DNA from: SG-bin9 sp049323835
Lineage (GTDB): Bacteria; Pseudomonadota; Alphaproteobacteria; Rhizobiales; Xanthobacteraceae
Length of the DNA stretch: 61,872 nt
Direction of reading: 5' to 3'
NCBI GenBank assembly: GCA_049323835.1
Contig: JBMOOJ010000119.1
Span: forward strand, 1 to 61,872
The position numbers and the translations under genes were made by a program. Every line of letters begins with the position of its first letter. Position 1 is the first letter of the stretch. The notes under the pieces are model-generated. The model saw only the letters and a list, made by a program, of their open reading frames with translations, ran no database searches and was not told the DNA's origin. Of the stretch, positions 50,139 through 59,001 are shown one piece after another.

Positions 50139-50762
50139 TCAGGCGGCCGCGGCGGCGGGGAACGGTTCGCGCCAGGCCGGCAGCTCGTTGAGGGCGATGT
50201 TCCAGCGCTGAATGTTGGAGAAGGGTTCGAGCGGCAGATTCGATCCCTCCGCGTAGGGCAGGAACGATGCCACGGCGAAATCGGCAATCGTGAGATCGTC
50301 GCCTGCGACGTATTGTTGCTGCGACAACTGCTCGTCGAGTACGCCGGCGTATCGTTTGAAATAGCCGGACGCCTCGCTGATCGCAGCAGCATCCGGCGCA
50401 CCCATGCCGAACGTCGCCTTGATCATGTTCTCGAAGTACAGCGTGCCGGCATGACGCGAGAAATGGTTGGCGTCCCAGCTGAGCCAGCGCATCACTTCGA
50501 CGCGCTTCAGCGGATTGCTCGGCCACAGTTCGGAGCCCGCCTTCTCGGCGAGGTAGCACATGATCGCGTTCGCCTCCCACAGCTTCAGCGAGCCATCCTG
50601 CAATGCCGGGACCTTGCCGTTCGGATTGATCGCCAGATAGTCGGACGACTTGTTTTGGCCCTTGCTGAGATCGACGCGGACATGTTCGACGGCGACGCCG
50701 AGATGCTTGGCCATGGCGCAGGTTTTGCGCGGGTTGGGCGTTTCAAAATAGTAAAGCTTCAT
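50139..50762 (-). CDS. Glutathione S-transferase
   Basis: 207 residues from the ATG at 50762. Thioredoxin-like N-domain (LYYFETPNPRKTCAMAKHLGV, NPNGKVPALQDG, WEANAIMCYLAEKAG) and the helical C-domain with YVAGDDLTIADFAVAS and a Trp/Arg-rich end. It conjugates or reduces electrophiles with glutathione. It lies after the SRPBCC gene in the same direction. Confidence 0.93.
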   Translation of the reverse strand: MKLYYFETPNPRKTCAMAKHLGVAVEHVRVDLSKGQNKSSDYLAINPNGKVPALQDGSLKLWEANAIMCYLAEKAGSELWPSNPLKRVEVMRWLSWDANHFSRHAGTLYFENMIKATFGMGAPDAAAISEASGYFKRYAGVLDEQLSQQQYVAGDDLTIADFAVASFLPYAEGSNLPLEPFSNIQRWNIALNELPAWREPFPAAAAA

Positions 50763-50782
50763 CGCTTTCTCCTTTTTGTCGC

Positions 50783-51226
50783 TCAGGCGAAATAGGTTTC
50801 GAGCTTCGCGAGCGACCCGGTCCAGCCGTGGGTATGTCCGGCGCGTGCGGCTTCGTCGAAGAGCTGTTCGTGCAGGAGCGTCAGCAGGGTGCCGCCGGCG
50901 GCGGGCGCAAACGTCACCGTCACGATCGACTCGCGTTCCGGCGTCGTGATCCACGACCACGTGAAGCGCAGCCGCTCGTTCGGCACGACCTCCTGATAGA
51001 CGCCGCTGACGTTGTGCAGTTCGCCCTTGTCGTCCTCCATGATCACGCGAAACCGCCCGCCAACGCGCACGTCGGTTTCGGCGTGCACTACGGCGTTGAT
51101 GTTTTCCGGCCCGAACCAGCGGACGAGCTGCTTCGGCTCCGTCCATGCCGCGTAGACTTGCGCGGGCGTGGCGTTGAAGCGCCGGGCGAGGGTAAGGCTT
51201 GGTTTTGTAGCTGTTCCGGCGTGCAT
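50783..51226 (-). CDS. SRPBCC/AHSA1 domain protein
   Basis: 147 residues from the ATG at 51226. TPAQVYAAWTEPKQLVRWFGPE is the AHSA1 start and GWTGSLAKLETYF the end. It has a START-like cavity and is usually encoded beside an ArsR regulator, as here. Its ATG lies inside the 3' part of that regulator gene, a same-strand overlap of 139 bp. Confidence 0.88.
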   Translation of the reverse strand: MHAGTATKPSLTLARRFNATPAQVYAAWTEPKQLVRWFGPENINAVVHAETDVRVGGRFRVIMEDDKGELHNVSGVYQEVVPNERLRFTWSWITTPERESIVTVTFAPAAGGTLLTLLHEQLFDEAARAGHTHGWTGSLAKLETYFA

Positions 51227-51564
51227 GTCTGGGTCTCCAGAAATTGTTCGAGGCGGTCGAGCCGCTGTGTCCAGAAGCGGGCGTAGCGTTCGAGCCACGC
51301 ATTGGCTTCCTGCATCGGCGCCGCGTTGAGGCGGCAGGTGACGGTGCGGCCTGATTTGCTGCGGGTCACGAGACCCGCGCCGGTCAGAACGTCGAGATGC
51401 TTCATCACCGCCGGCAGCGACATCGCGAAGGGCTTCGCCAGGTCGCTGACCGAGACGCTGTCCTGTCCTTCGAGCCGCATCAGCAGGGCGCGGCGCGTCG
51501 GGTCCGCAAGCGCTGCGAAGGTCTGATTAAGCTGGCTGTCCGGGGTGGTCTGAAAGTAAACCAT
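51088..51564 (-). CDS. ArsR-family regulator
   Basis: 158 residues from the ATG at 51564. The winged helix LNQTFAALADPTRRALLMRL … LAKPFAMSLPAVMKHLDVLTGAGLVTRSKSGRTV is followed by a dimer helix EANAWLERYARFWTQRLDRLEQFLE, where typical members stop. The remaining 45 residues (Pro/Arg/Ser-rich) are read in another frame over the SRPBCC start. It lacks the metal Cys set and probably controls its neighbours. Confidence 0.9.
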   Translation of the reverse strand: MVYFQTTPDSQLNQTFAALADPTRRALLMRLEGQDSVSVSDLAKPFAMSLPAVMKHLDVLTGAGLVTRSKSGRTVTCRLNAAPMQEANAWLERYARFWTQRLDRLEQFLETQTCTPEQLQNQALPSPGASTPRPRKSTRHGRSRSSSSAGSGRKTSTP

Positions 51565-51616
51565 GTGGTTAAGTATAGACGCGCACGAATTTGGTTCAAG
51601 GCCCAAGTCAAAAATC

Positions 51617-51649
51617 ATCCGCCCGGCTGGAGAGGCCAGCCGGGCGGAT
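51617..51649 (-). terminator. Terminator of tlpA
   Basis: ATCCGCCCGGCTGG-AGAGG-CCAGCCGGGCGGAT: a perfect 14-bp stem; on the minus strand it is followed by GATTTTTG. It ends tlpA transcription ahead of arsR. Confidence 0.8.
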
Positions 51650-51675
51650 CAACGGAACAGAGCGTGAAGAAGGGG

Positions 51676-52356
51676 TTAGTTGGCGATCGAGGCGCTGATC
51701 AGCTTGATCGCGTCGTCGCTCGCCCATTCGGCTGGTCCGGCCATAAAGCCGATTTCACAGCCGTTACCGTCCATCAGCACGGTCGTCGGCATGCCGAGCG
51801 CCCGGCCAACGCTCTTAAGCTCCTGAAATACCTTTGCTTTCGCGTCCGTATAGTAGCCGAGCTTGACCAGGTTGGTGTCCTTGTAGAACGCCTTCGGCTT
51901 GTCCGGGTTGGTGGTGTCGATGTTGATCGCCACCACGTCGAATTTCGGCCCGCCAAGCTTGGTCTGAAGGGCTTCCAGCGCCGGCATTTCCTTGCGGCAG
52001 GGCACGCACCACGTCGCCCAGAGGTTCACGAGAACGGTCTTTCCTTGCCATTCGGAGAGCTTGCGGGGCTTGCCCGTGGCGTCGTCGAAGACGAGATCCG
52101 GCACCTTGAACGGCGTTGCGTTGACGGTCAGCGCGGCGACCTCTCCCTTCACCAGCGGCGCGATCTTCTTGGCAAGATCGACGGTTTTGGCGCAACTCGC
52201 CGCCGCCGAACCCGCCTGATCATTGCCTTTCTTCCCGCCGATCCCGTATACCCCGGCAATCCCGATGGCGGCGGCAACGGCCAGCGCTCCCAGTACGATC
52301 GGTTTGCGGCTCGATGCGCGGGCGGCGGGCTTTTCGGGTGTCTGATTCTGGGTCAT
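51676..52356 (-). CDS. tlpA: TlpA-type thiol-disulfide oxidoreductase
   Basis: 226 residues, close to Bradyrhizobium TlpA. An N-terminal anchor (KPIVLGALAVAAAIGIAGVYG) leads to a periplasmic thioredoxin domain with NLWATWCVPCRKEMPAL (Cys-Val-Pro-Cys) and the cis-Pro LGMPTTVLMD. It keeps thiols of ScoI/CoxB reduced for cytochrome oxidase copper insertion. Divergent from argH. Confidence 0.93.
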   Translation of the reverse strand: MTQNQTPEKPAARASSRKPIVLGALAVAAAIGIAGVYGIGGKKGNDQAGSAAASCAKTVDLAKKIAPLVKGEVAALTVNATPFKVPDLVFDDATGKPRKLSEWQGKTVLVNLWATWCVPCRKEMPALEALQTKLGGPKFDVVAINIDTTNPDKPKAFYKDTNLVKLGYYTDAKAKVFQELKSVGRALGMPTTVLMDGNGCEIGFMAGPAEWASDDAIKLISASIAN

Positions 52357-52498
52357 GCGTCAGATACGGTGCGGCTGTCGTCGGGTTGCAGGGGTCGGGG
52401 TTGCAGTGCGCGTTGGTTAGTGCGGCAAATGCGACATTGCGAGCAGAAAACCGGCGTGTGCGGCGAACTGAAGAACGGCAAAAAAGCAGACTGATAAC

Positions 52499-53890
52499 AT
52501 GAGCAACAAGATGTGGGGCGGCCGGTTCGGCGAAGGTCCCGACGCGATCATGGAGGAAATCAACGTCTCGATCGACGTGGATCGCCACCTTTACGCGCAG
52601 GATATCGCCGCGTCCAAGGCGCACGCCAAAATGCTTGCTGCGCAGGGCATTATCGCGGCGAACGATGCAAAAAACATCGCCAAGGGTCTAGACACGATTT
52701 TGTCAGAGATCGGCAAGGGCTCGTTCACGTTCAAGCGCGCGCTTGAAGACATTCACATGAATGTCGAAAGCCGGCTTGGCGAACTGATCGGCCCGGCGGC
52801 CGGCCGCCTGCATACCGCGCGCTCGCGCAACGATCAGGTCGCGACCGACTTCCGCCTCTATGTCCGCGACACGATCGATGACATCGATGCGTCGCTGGCC
52901 GATTTCCAGCTGGCGTTGGCCGAGCGTGCGCTCGAACATGCCGATACGGTGATGCCGGGATTCACGCACCTGCAGACGGCGCAGCCGGTGACACTCGGGC
53001 ATCATCTGCTCGCCTATGTCGAGATGGCATCGCGCGATCGCGGCCGTTTTCACGACGCGCGCAAGCGGCTGAATGAAAGTCCGCTGGGCGCGGCCGCGCT
53101 CGCCGGCACGTCGTTCCCGATCGACCGGCATGCGACGGCGAGGGCGCTCGGCTTCGACCGGCCGATGGCGAATTCGCTCGACGCAGTGTCCGATCGCGAC
53201 TTCGTGCTGGAAACGCTTGCGGCTTGCGCGATCACGGCGACACATCTGTCGCGCTTCGCGGAAGAGATCGTGATCTGGACGTCGCCGCTCACCGGCCTCG
53301 TGCAGCTCTCCGACAAGTTCACCACCGGCTCCTCGATCATGCCGCAGAAGCGCAATCCGGACGCGGCCGAGCTGGTGCGCGCGAAGACCGGCCGCGCCAT
53401 CGGCTCGCTGATCGGGTTGCTGGTCGTGATGAAGGGTCTTCCGCTCGCCTATCAAAAGGACATGCAGGAAGATAAAGCCGGTGCGATGGAAGCATTCGCC
53501 GCCATCGCGCTCGCCGTGCGGGCGATGTCCGGCATGGTGCGCGATCTGACGCCGGACAAGGCGAAGATGAAGGCCGCGGCCGGTGACGGCTATGCAACGG
53601 CGACCGATCTTGCCGACTGGCTCGTACGCACCTTGAAGATGCCGTTCCGCGATGCGCATCACGTCACCGGTAAAATCGTTGCGGCGGCGTCGAAAGCGGG
53701 CGTTGCGCTCGATGCGCTGCCGCTCAAGGCCATGCAGGCGATCGAGCCGAAGATCACCAAGGATGTTTTCGGCGTGCTCAGCGTCGAAAGTTCGGTAAAA
53801 AGCCGCGTCAGCTTCGGCGGCACCGCCCCGAAGAACGTCCGCTCGCAGGCCAGCGGGTGGCTCAAGCGGCTGAAAAAAGAGCGGAAATAG
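52499..53890 (+). CDS. argH: Argininosuccinate lyase
   Basis: 463 residues. TARSRNDQVATDF, the catalytic-His region TVMPGFTHLQTAQPVTLGHH, and the flexible signature GSSIMPQKRNPDAAELVRAK are all intact. It makes arginine and fumarate in the last step of arginine biosynthesis. It is followed by lptM and lysA in the same direction. Confidence 0.98.
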   Translation: MSNKMWGGRFGEGPDAIMEEINVSIDVDRHLYAQDIAASKAHAKMLAAQGIIAANDAKNIAKGLDTILSEIGKGSFTFKRALEDIHMNVESRLGELIGPAAGRLHTARSRNDQVATDFRLYVRDTIDDIDASLADFQLALAERALEHADTVMPGFTHLQTAQPVTLGHHLLAYVEMASRDRGRFHDARKRLNESPLGAAALAGTSFPIDRHATARALGFDRPMANSLDAVSDRDFVLETLAACAITATHLSRFAEEIVIWTSPLTGLVQLSDKFTTGSSIMPQKRNPDAAELVRAKTGRAIGSLIGLLVVMKGLPLAYQKDMQEDKAGAMEAFAAIALAVRAMSGMVRDLTPDKAKMKAAAGDGYATATDLADWLVRTLKMPFRDAHHVTGKIVAAASKAGVALDALPLKAMQAIEPKITKDVFGVLSVESSVKSRVSFGGTAPKNVRSQASGWLKRLKKERK

Positions 53891-53984
53891 GGCCTCGTCC
53901 GATCCTTTAACGTGAATTTGGCATCCTTCCGCCTCTCGCCAAAGCGAAGCGAGTTTTGTAGGTTGGCGCCGTGAATTTGGGGAT

Positions 53985-54260
53985 GTGACTGTGAGCCGTT
54001 CGACCGCCTGCGCCAAGCTGGCCATTATTGTGCTGACCGCCGTGGCGCTCGCAGGCTGTGGCCGCAAGGGGCCGCTGGAGCCGCCGCCGAGCGCGTCGAT
54101 TCAACCGCAGGCGTCGCAGCGCGCAGACGGCCCCGGGCCCGTGCCGGGGTCGGCTGCCTCGCAGGCCGGCGCCCTGTTCGCACCGCCCGGTGAAGACCCC
54201 GCGCCGGTCGCCGCGCCGGGACAGAGAAAACCGTTCTTCCTCGACTTCCTCCTCGATTGA
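53985..54260 (+). CDS. lptM: LptM-type lipoprotein
   Basis: About 91 residues from a GTG at 53985 (a second GTG at 53991 is possible). The signal peptide ends in the lipobox VALAGCGRKGPLEPPP, whose CGxKGPL-xPP after the lipidated Cys is the LptM (YifL) signature; the rest is Pro/Ala-rich with a C-terminal hydrophobic PFFLDFLLD. LptM helps LptD mature. It precedes lysA as in many relatives. Confidence 0.85.
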   Translation: MTVSRSTACAKLAIIVLTAVALAGCGRKGPLEPPPSASIQPQASQRADGPGPVPGSAASQAGALFAPPGEDPAPVAAPGQRKPFFLDFLLD

Positions 54261-54338
54261 TCGCCGTTACGGTAGGGTCGGTGGCCAGATCGTCCCGGCC
54301 GCGAATTTTTTCGAGCGTACGACCAGTTCTGGTGTCCG

Positions 54339-55604
54339 ATGCATCATTTCGACTACCGCGACGGCGTCCTGCACGCTGAAGGCGTGAATCTTGCGACGCT
54401 CGCCGAGACTGTCGGTACGCCGTTCTATTGCTATTCGACAGCGACGCTCGAACGCCACTACCGCGTTTTCACTGAGGCATTCGCGGGAGTTGATTCACTC
54501 GTCTGCTATGCCATGAAGGCGAACTCGAACCAGTCCGTGCTGCGCACGCTGGCCAAGCTCGGCGCCGGCGCCGACGTGGTGTCGGGCGGCGAGCTCAAGC
54601 GCGCGCGGACCGCGGGCATCCCGCCGAACAAGATCGTGTTTTCCGGTGTCGGCAAGACCGAAGCCGAGTTGCGTATGGCGCTTGCTGAGGATGTCTTCTG
54701 CATCAACGTCGAGTCCGAACCCGAACTGGAGTTGCTGTCGCAACTCGCCAGCAGCATGGGCCGCGAGGCGCGCGTGTCGCTACGCCTCAATCCAGATGTC
54801 GATGCGAAGACGCATGCCAAGATCTCGACCGGAAAGTCGGAGAACAAGTTCGGCATCCCGCTGAGCCGCGCGCGCGAGGTCTATGCACGCGCCGCGAAGC
54901 TGCCGGGCATCAAGGTCACGGGCGTCGACACCCACATCGGCAGCCAGATCACCGATCTCGGGCCGCTCGAGCAGGCGTTTTCGCTGCTCGCCGATTTCGT
55001 GCGTGAGCTTCGCGCCGACGGCCACAACATTTCGCATATCGATTTCGGCGGCGGTCTCGGTATCCCCTATCATGCGGACAAGGCGGCGCCGCCGGCGCCC
55101 GCGCTCTATGCGCAGATGGTGAAGCGCGTCGCCCACAATCTCGGCTGCAAGCTGATGTTCGAGCCGGGGCGGATGATCGTCGGCAACGCGGGCATCCTCG
55201 TCACGCGCGTGATCTACGTGAAGCATGGCGACGCCAAGAACTTCATCATCATCGATGCGGCGATGAACGATCTGATCCGCCCGACGCTGTACGAGGCGCA
55301 TCACGACATCGTGCCGGTGCGCCAGCCGGCGGCCGGCGCCCAGAGCATCGTCGCCGACGTGGTCGGGCCTGTGTGCGAGACCGGCGACTACCTCGCCATC
55401 GACCGCACATTGCCGGAACCGCGGGCGGGCGATCTGATCGCGATCATGAGCGCGGGCGCCTATGGAGCCGTGCAATCGGGAACCTACAACACCCGGCCGC
55501 TGATTCCTGAGGTGCTCGTGAACGGCGATCAGCATGCCGTGGTTCGCCCGCGCATCGATGTCGACGCGCTGATCGCGATGGACAAGCCCGCGCCCTGGCT
55601 GTGA
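54339..55604 (+). CDS. lysA: Diaminopimelate decarboxylase
   Basis: 421 residues of the fold-III PLP family. The PLP lysine is in YAMKANSNQSVL; HIDFGGGLGIPYH binds the phosphate, and CETGDYLA plus MSAGAYG form the other subunit's active site. It makes lysine from meso-DAP. Confidence 0.97.
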   Translation: MHHFDYRDGVLHAEGVNLATLAETVGTPFYCYSTATLERHYRVFTEAFAGVDSLVCYAMKANSNQSVLRTLAKLGAGADVVSGGELKRARTAGIPPNKIVFSGVGKTEAELRMALAEDVFCINVESEPELELLSQLASSMGREARVSLRLNPDVDAKTHAKISTGKSENKFGIPLSRAREVYARAAKLPGIKVTGVDTHIGSQITDLGPLEQAFSLLADFVRELRADGHNISHIDFGGGLGIPYHADKAAPPAPALYAQMVKRVAHNLGCKLMFEPGRMIVGNAGILVTRVIYVKHGDAKNFIIIDAAMNDLIRPTLYEAHHDIVPVRQPAAGAQSIVADVVGPVCETGDYLAIDRTLPEPRAGDLIAIMSAGAYGAVQSGTYNTRPLIPEVLVNGDQHAVVRPRIDVDALIAMDKPAPWL

Positions 55605-55777
55605 GCCTTTTGCCGCGAAAGCCATTGATTCGAGACATTCTGATGCACGTCGTCACGCCTTCGTGAAGCGCTTTCGCCGCCTTGGCCCCACGTTTGCATG
55701 TGATCTTTGCAAGAGATTGATTGGGTCCGGCCGCCGTCCCTGTGTTACGATTTGAGCCGGACAATCTGGAGATCGCG

Positions 55778-58372
55778 TTGAGCAGCCTCAGGAACGATCC
55801 GCCCGTCACCGATCATGAACCGCCATTCGCGGCGCGGCTGCAACTGTCGCAAGCGCTCAAGCGCGCGCAACTGGCGATCGGCTGGGAGCGGCTTTGGCCG
55901 AACCTCGCGCGCCTGCTCTGCGTGGCTGGGCTGTTCCTTGCGGTATCCTGGGCTGGGCTGTGGCTGGTGCTGCCGCTGAGCGGACGCATTGCCGGGTTGC
56001 TTGCGTTTGCTGTGCTGACGATCGTCGCGTTGATACCGTTTACGAAGCTGCGCTGGCCGACGCGGGACGAAGCGCTGCTGCGGCTCGATCGCAAGTCCGG
56101 CATCCGGCATCGCCCGGCAACCGAGCTTTCCGACACGATGAATTCGAACGATCCGGTGGCGCAGGCGTTGTGGGCCGAGCAGCGCAACCGCACGCTTGCC
56201 GCCGTCAAGAGCATCCGCGCCGGCAACCCGTCGCCGCGCCTTGCGTTGCATGATCCGCGGGCCCTGCGCGCGCTCGTGGTCGTCGGTCTGGTGGCGACGT
56301 TCTTCGCTGCCGGCGGCGAACGGACGATGCGGTTCCTGTCGGCGTTCGATCTGCATGGCCTCCTGACACCTGCCAATGTGCGCGTCGATGCGTGGGTGAC
56401 AGCGCCTGCCTATACCGGCAAGCCGCCTGTGATCCTGCTGTCGTCGGCGGCTCGCGAGGGCACGGCCGCTCAACCCCAAGCCGACAGAAGTGTGCTGCAA
56501 GTTCCGGCCGGCAGCGTTCTCATTATCCGGTCGAGCGGCGGCAATGGACCCGAAATCGGGGTTACCGGTGGCGTCAGCGAAACGCCCGCAGCCGAGCAGG
56601 CGCCGCAGGGTGCGAGCGAGCGCCGCTTCACCATCGTCTCCGACGGCACCGCGCAACTGCGCTCGCCGGGCGTGCACTGGACCTTCGTGGCGCAGCCGGA
56701 CCGCGCGCCGTCGATCGAATTGGCCAAGGACCCCGAGCGGCAGGCGCGGGGGTCGCTGCTGACCGCATATCGCATCGAGGACGATTACGGCGTCACCGAA
56801 GCGCATGCCTGGTTCAAGGTGAAGCCGGCGGCGGAAGTCACGAGTGGCAAGTCGGTACGGCCGCTGTTCGAGCCGCCGCACTTTCAGCTGGTGTTGCCGA
56901 ATGCGCGCACCCGTGCCGGTGTCGGGCAGACGGTAAAGGATATGACGGAAGACCCCTTTGCGGGCGCCGACGTGACGCTGACGCTGACGGCGAAGGACGA
57001 GGCTGGTAACGAGGGCTCCAGCGAGCCCTTTGACATGCGGCTGCCGGAGCGTCTGTTCACGAAGCCGCTGGCGCGGGCGCTGATCGAGCAGCGGCGCGAC
57101 CTCGCCCTCGACGCCAATCGCCGTTCGCTGGTTCATGCCGCGCTGGAGGCGCTGGCGATCGCGCCGGATCAGTTCATGCCGGAGCTCGGTCAGTATCTCG
57201 GCTTGCGCAGTGTGACGGGGCAGCTCGCCGCGGCGCGCAACGACGACGCGCTGCGTGAGGTGGTCGCGAGTCTCTGGGCGCTCGCTGTCACGATCGAGGA
57301 CGGCAACATCAGCGATGTTGAGAAGGCGCTTCGCGCGGCGCAGGAAGCGTTGAAGCAGGCGCTGGAGCGGGGCGCGAGCGACGAGGAAATCAGGAAGCTC
57401 ACCGACCAGTTGCGCGCGGCGCTCGACAATTTCATGCGTCAGCTCGCCGAGCAGTTGCAGAAGAATCCGCAGCAGCTCGCACGTCCGCTCGACCAGAATA
57501 CCAAGATGCTGCGCCAGCAGGATCTCAACAACATGATCGAGCGCATGGAGCGGCTGTCGCGCTCCGGCGACAAGGATGCCGCGAAGCAGTTGCTCGAACA
57601 GCTCCAGCAGATGCTGGAAAACCTGCAAATGGCGCGTCCCGGCCAGTCCGGCGAAGACGACGAGATGCAGCAGTCGATGAACGAGCTCGGCGACGTCATT
57701 CGCAAGCAGCAGCAGTTGCGCGACCGCACCTTCAAGCAGGGCCAGGATTCGCGCCGCGACCGCCAGCGAGGCCAGCCGGGCGACAAGAATGCCATGGGCG
57801 ATCTGCAGCAGGATCAGCAGGCGCTGCGCGACCGCTTGCGCAAGTTGCAGGAACAGCTTGCGCGGCAGGGCATGGGTCAGGGGCCCAAGAGCGAAAAGGG
57901 CGAGAAGGGCCAGCGCGGTCAGCAAGGGCAACAAGGTCAGCCCGACGGCGATGGCGATGGCGACGGTGATGCGCTTGCCGATGCCGGCGAGGCGATGGGT
58001 GACGCCGACGGGCAGCTCGGCGAGGGCAATTCGGAAGGCGCCGTCGGCTCGCAGGGCAAGGCGCTCGAAGCACTGCGCAAGGGTGCGCAGAAGCTCGCTC
58101 AGGCGATGCAGCAGCAAATGGGCGAGGGCGGTGACGACATGGGGCCGGGTGACCGGCGTGGCCGCGCGCAGCGTTCGGGGCCGAACACTGATCCGCTCGG
58201 CCGTCCGCTGCGCGGGCGCGAATTCAGCGACGATTTCACTGTGAAGATTCCGGGCGAGATCGATGTGCAGCGGGTCCGCCGCATTCTCGAGGAACTGCGC
58301 CGGCGTCTTGGCGATCCGTCGCGTCCGCAGATCGAGCTCGACTACATCGAGCGGCTGCTCAAGGATTATTGA
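55778..58372 (+). CDS. TIGR02302 family protein (DUF4175 type)
   Basis: About 864 residues from a TTG at 55778 with GGAG upstream; the frame opens at 55721. Three N-terminal membrane helices, two near 45-90 and one near 170 (RALRALVVVGLVATFFAAGG), are followed by a large periplasmic part, then a long Gln/Glu/Arg/Gly-rich low-complexity region (about 560-790; KQQQQLRDRTFKQGQDSRRD, QPDGDGDGDGDALADAGE) and a C-terminal helical end VQRVRRILEELRRRLGDPSRP. It is a conserved alphaproteobacterial protein of unknown function. Confidence 0.9.
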   Translation: MSSLRNDPPVTDHEPPFAARLQLSQALKRAQLAIGWERLWPNLARLLCVAGLFLAVSWAGLWLVLPLSGRIAGLLAFAVLTIVALIPFTKLRWPTRDEALLRLDRKSGIRHRPATELSDTMNSNDPVAQALWAEQRNRTLAAVKSIRAGNPSPRLALHDPRALRALVVVGLVATFFAAGGERTMRFLSAFDLHGLLTPANVRVDAWVTAPAYTGKPPVILLSSAAREGTAAQPQADRSVLQVPAGSVLIIRSSGGNGPEIGVTGGVSETPAAEQAPQGASERRFTIVSDGTAQLRSPGVHWTFVAQPDRAPSIELAKDPERQARGSLLTAYRIEDDYGVTEAHAWFKVKPAAEVTSGKSVRPLFEPPHFQLVLPNARTRAGVGQTVKDMTEDPFAGADVTLTLTAKDEAGNEGSSEPFDMRLPERLFTKPLARALIEQRRDLALDANRRSLVHAALEALAIAPDQFMPELGQYLGLRSVTGQLAAARNDDALREVVASLWALAVTIEDGNISDVEKALRAAQEALKQALERGASDEEIRKLTDQLRAALDNFMRQLAEQLQKNPQQLARPLDQNTKMLRQQDLNNMIERMERLSRSGDKDAAKQLLEQLQQMLENLQMARPGQSGEDDEMQQSMNELGDVIRKQQQLRDRTFKQGQDSRRDRQRGQPGDKNAMGDLQQDQQALRDRLRKLQEQLARQGMGQGPKSEKGEKGQRGQQGQQGQPDGDGDGDGDALADAGEAMGDADGQLGEGNSEGAVGSQGKALEALRKGAQKLAQAMQQQMGEGGDDMGPGDRRGRAQRSGPNTDPLGRPLRGREFSDDFTVKIPGEIDVQRVRRILEELRRRLGDPSRPQIELDYIERLLKDY

Positions 58373-58394
58373 GTATTCTTGCAGAATAATGTTC

Positions 58395-58477
58395 GTCATT
58401 GCCGGGCTTGACCCGGCAATCCATCTAGACCGCGCTCAACATGAAAGATGGATCACCGGGTCAAGCCCGGTGATGAC
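58395..58477. repeat. Palindromic intergenic repeat, family B
   Basis: GTCATTGCCGGGCTTGACCC… and its inverse …GGGTCAAGCCCGGTGATGAC flank a 21-base loop with ATCCATC / GATGGAT arms. This is a common repeat of Bradyrhizobium-type genomes, where it forms hairpins in intergenic gaps. Confidence 0.85.
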
Positions 58478-58515
58478 GACGGAATTTATGGGCATGCGAG
58501 CAGATAGTCATGCAC

Positions 58516-58881
58516 TCACGCGCTGAGTGCGTCCGCCACGGCGGTGCGGATATCCGCGATCGAGAACGGCTTGGTGACGACGTCATGCACGATGGCGTCG
58601 AGACCGGATGCGCGTTCGCGCTGGTCGGCATAGCCGGTCATCAGAAGAATTTTCAGCTGCGGGAAATCGCGGGCGGCGGCGAGCGCGAGCGCGATGCCGT
58701 CCATCACCGGCATCTTGATGTCGGTGAGCAGCAGGTCGAATGCGCCGTTGTCGCGCGTCAAAATCTCCAGCGCCTCGGCGCCGTCTTCGGCCGTCACGGT
58801 GGCGTGGCCGTCCATGCCGATGGCGCGCGCCACCAGCATGCGGACGGATTCTTCGTCGTCGGCGATCAGGATGCGAGGCAT
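58516..58881 (-). CDS. cpdR: CpdR single-domain response regulator
   Basis: 121 residues: ILIADDEESVRMLVARAI, phosphoacceptor Asp in LLLTDIKMPVMDG, and KILLMTGYADQRERA, KPFSIADIR. CpdR, when unphosphorylated, brings ClpXP to cell-cycle substrates such as CtrA in Caulobacter. Stand-alone gene downstream of the TIGR02302 gene. Confidence 0.93.
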   Translation of the reverse strand: MPRILIADDEESVRMLVARAIGMDGHATVTAEDGAEALEILTRDNGAFDLLLTDIKMPVMDGIALALAAARDFPQLKILLMTGYADQRERASGLDAIVHDVVTKPFSIADIRTAVADALSA

Positions 58882-59001
58882 GGGTAACGGTATCCTCAGC
58901 AGGCGGCTATCGTTGGGTCACAGAATTGGGCAGGGCGTTTGCGGTCACAATATGTACGGTCTGCGGCAAAGCGCGCCTGTTCACGCCGAAGTTGATCACG
59001 C

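Noticed and set aside
52703..54067. 454-codon leftward open frame
   Set aside because: Shadow of argH; composition is Arg/His-rich as expected from antisense of a GC-rich gene.
55745..58399. 884-codon leftward open frame
   Set aside because: It is antisense to the TIGR02302 gene and arises from high GC and codon bias.
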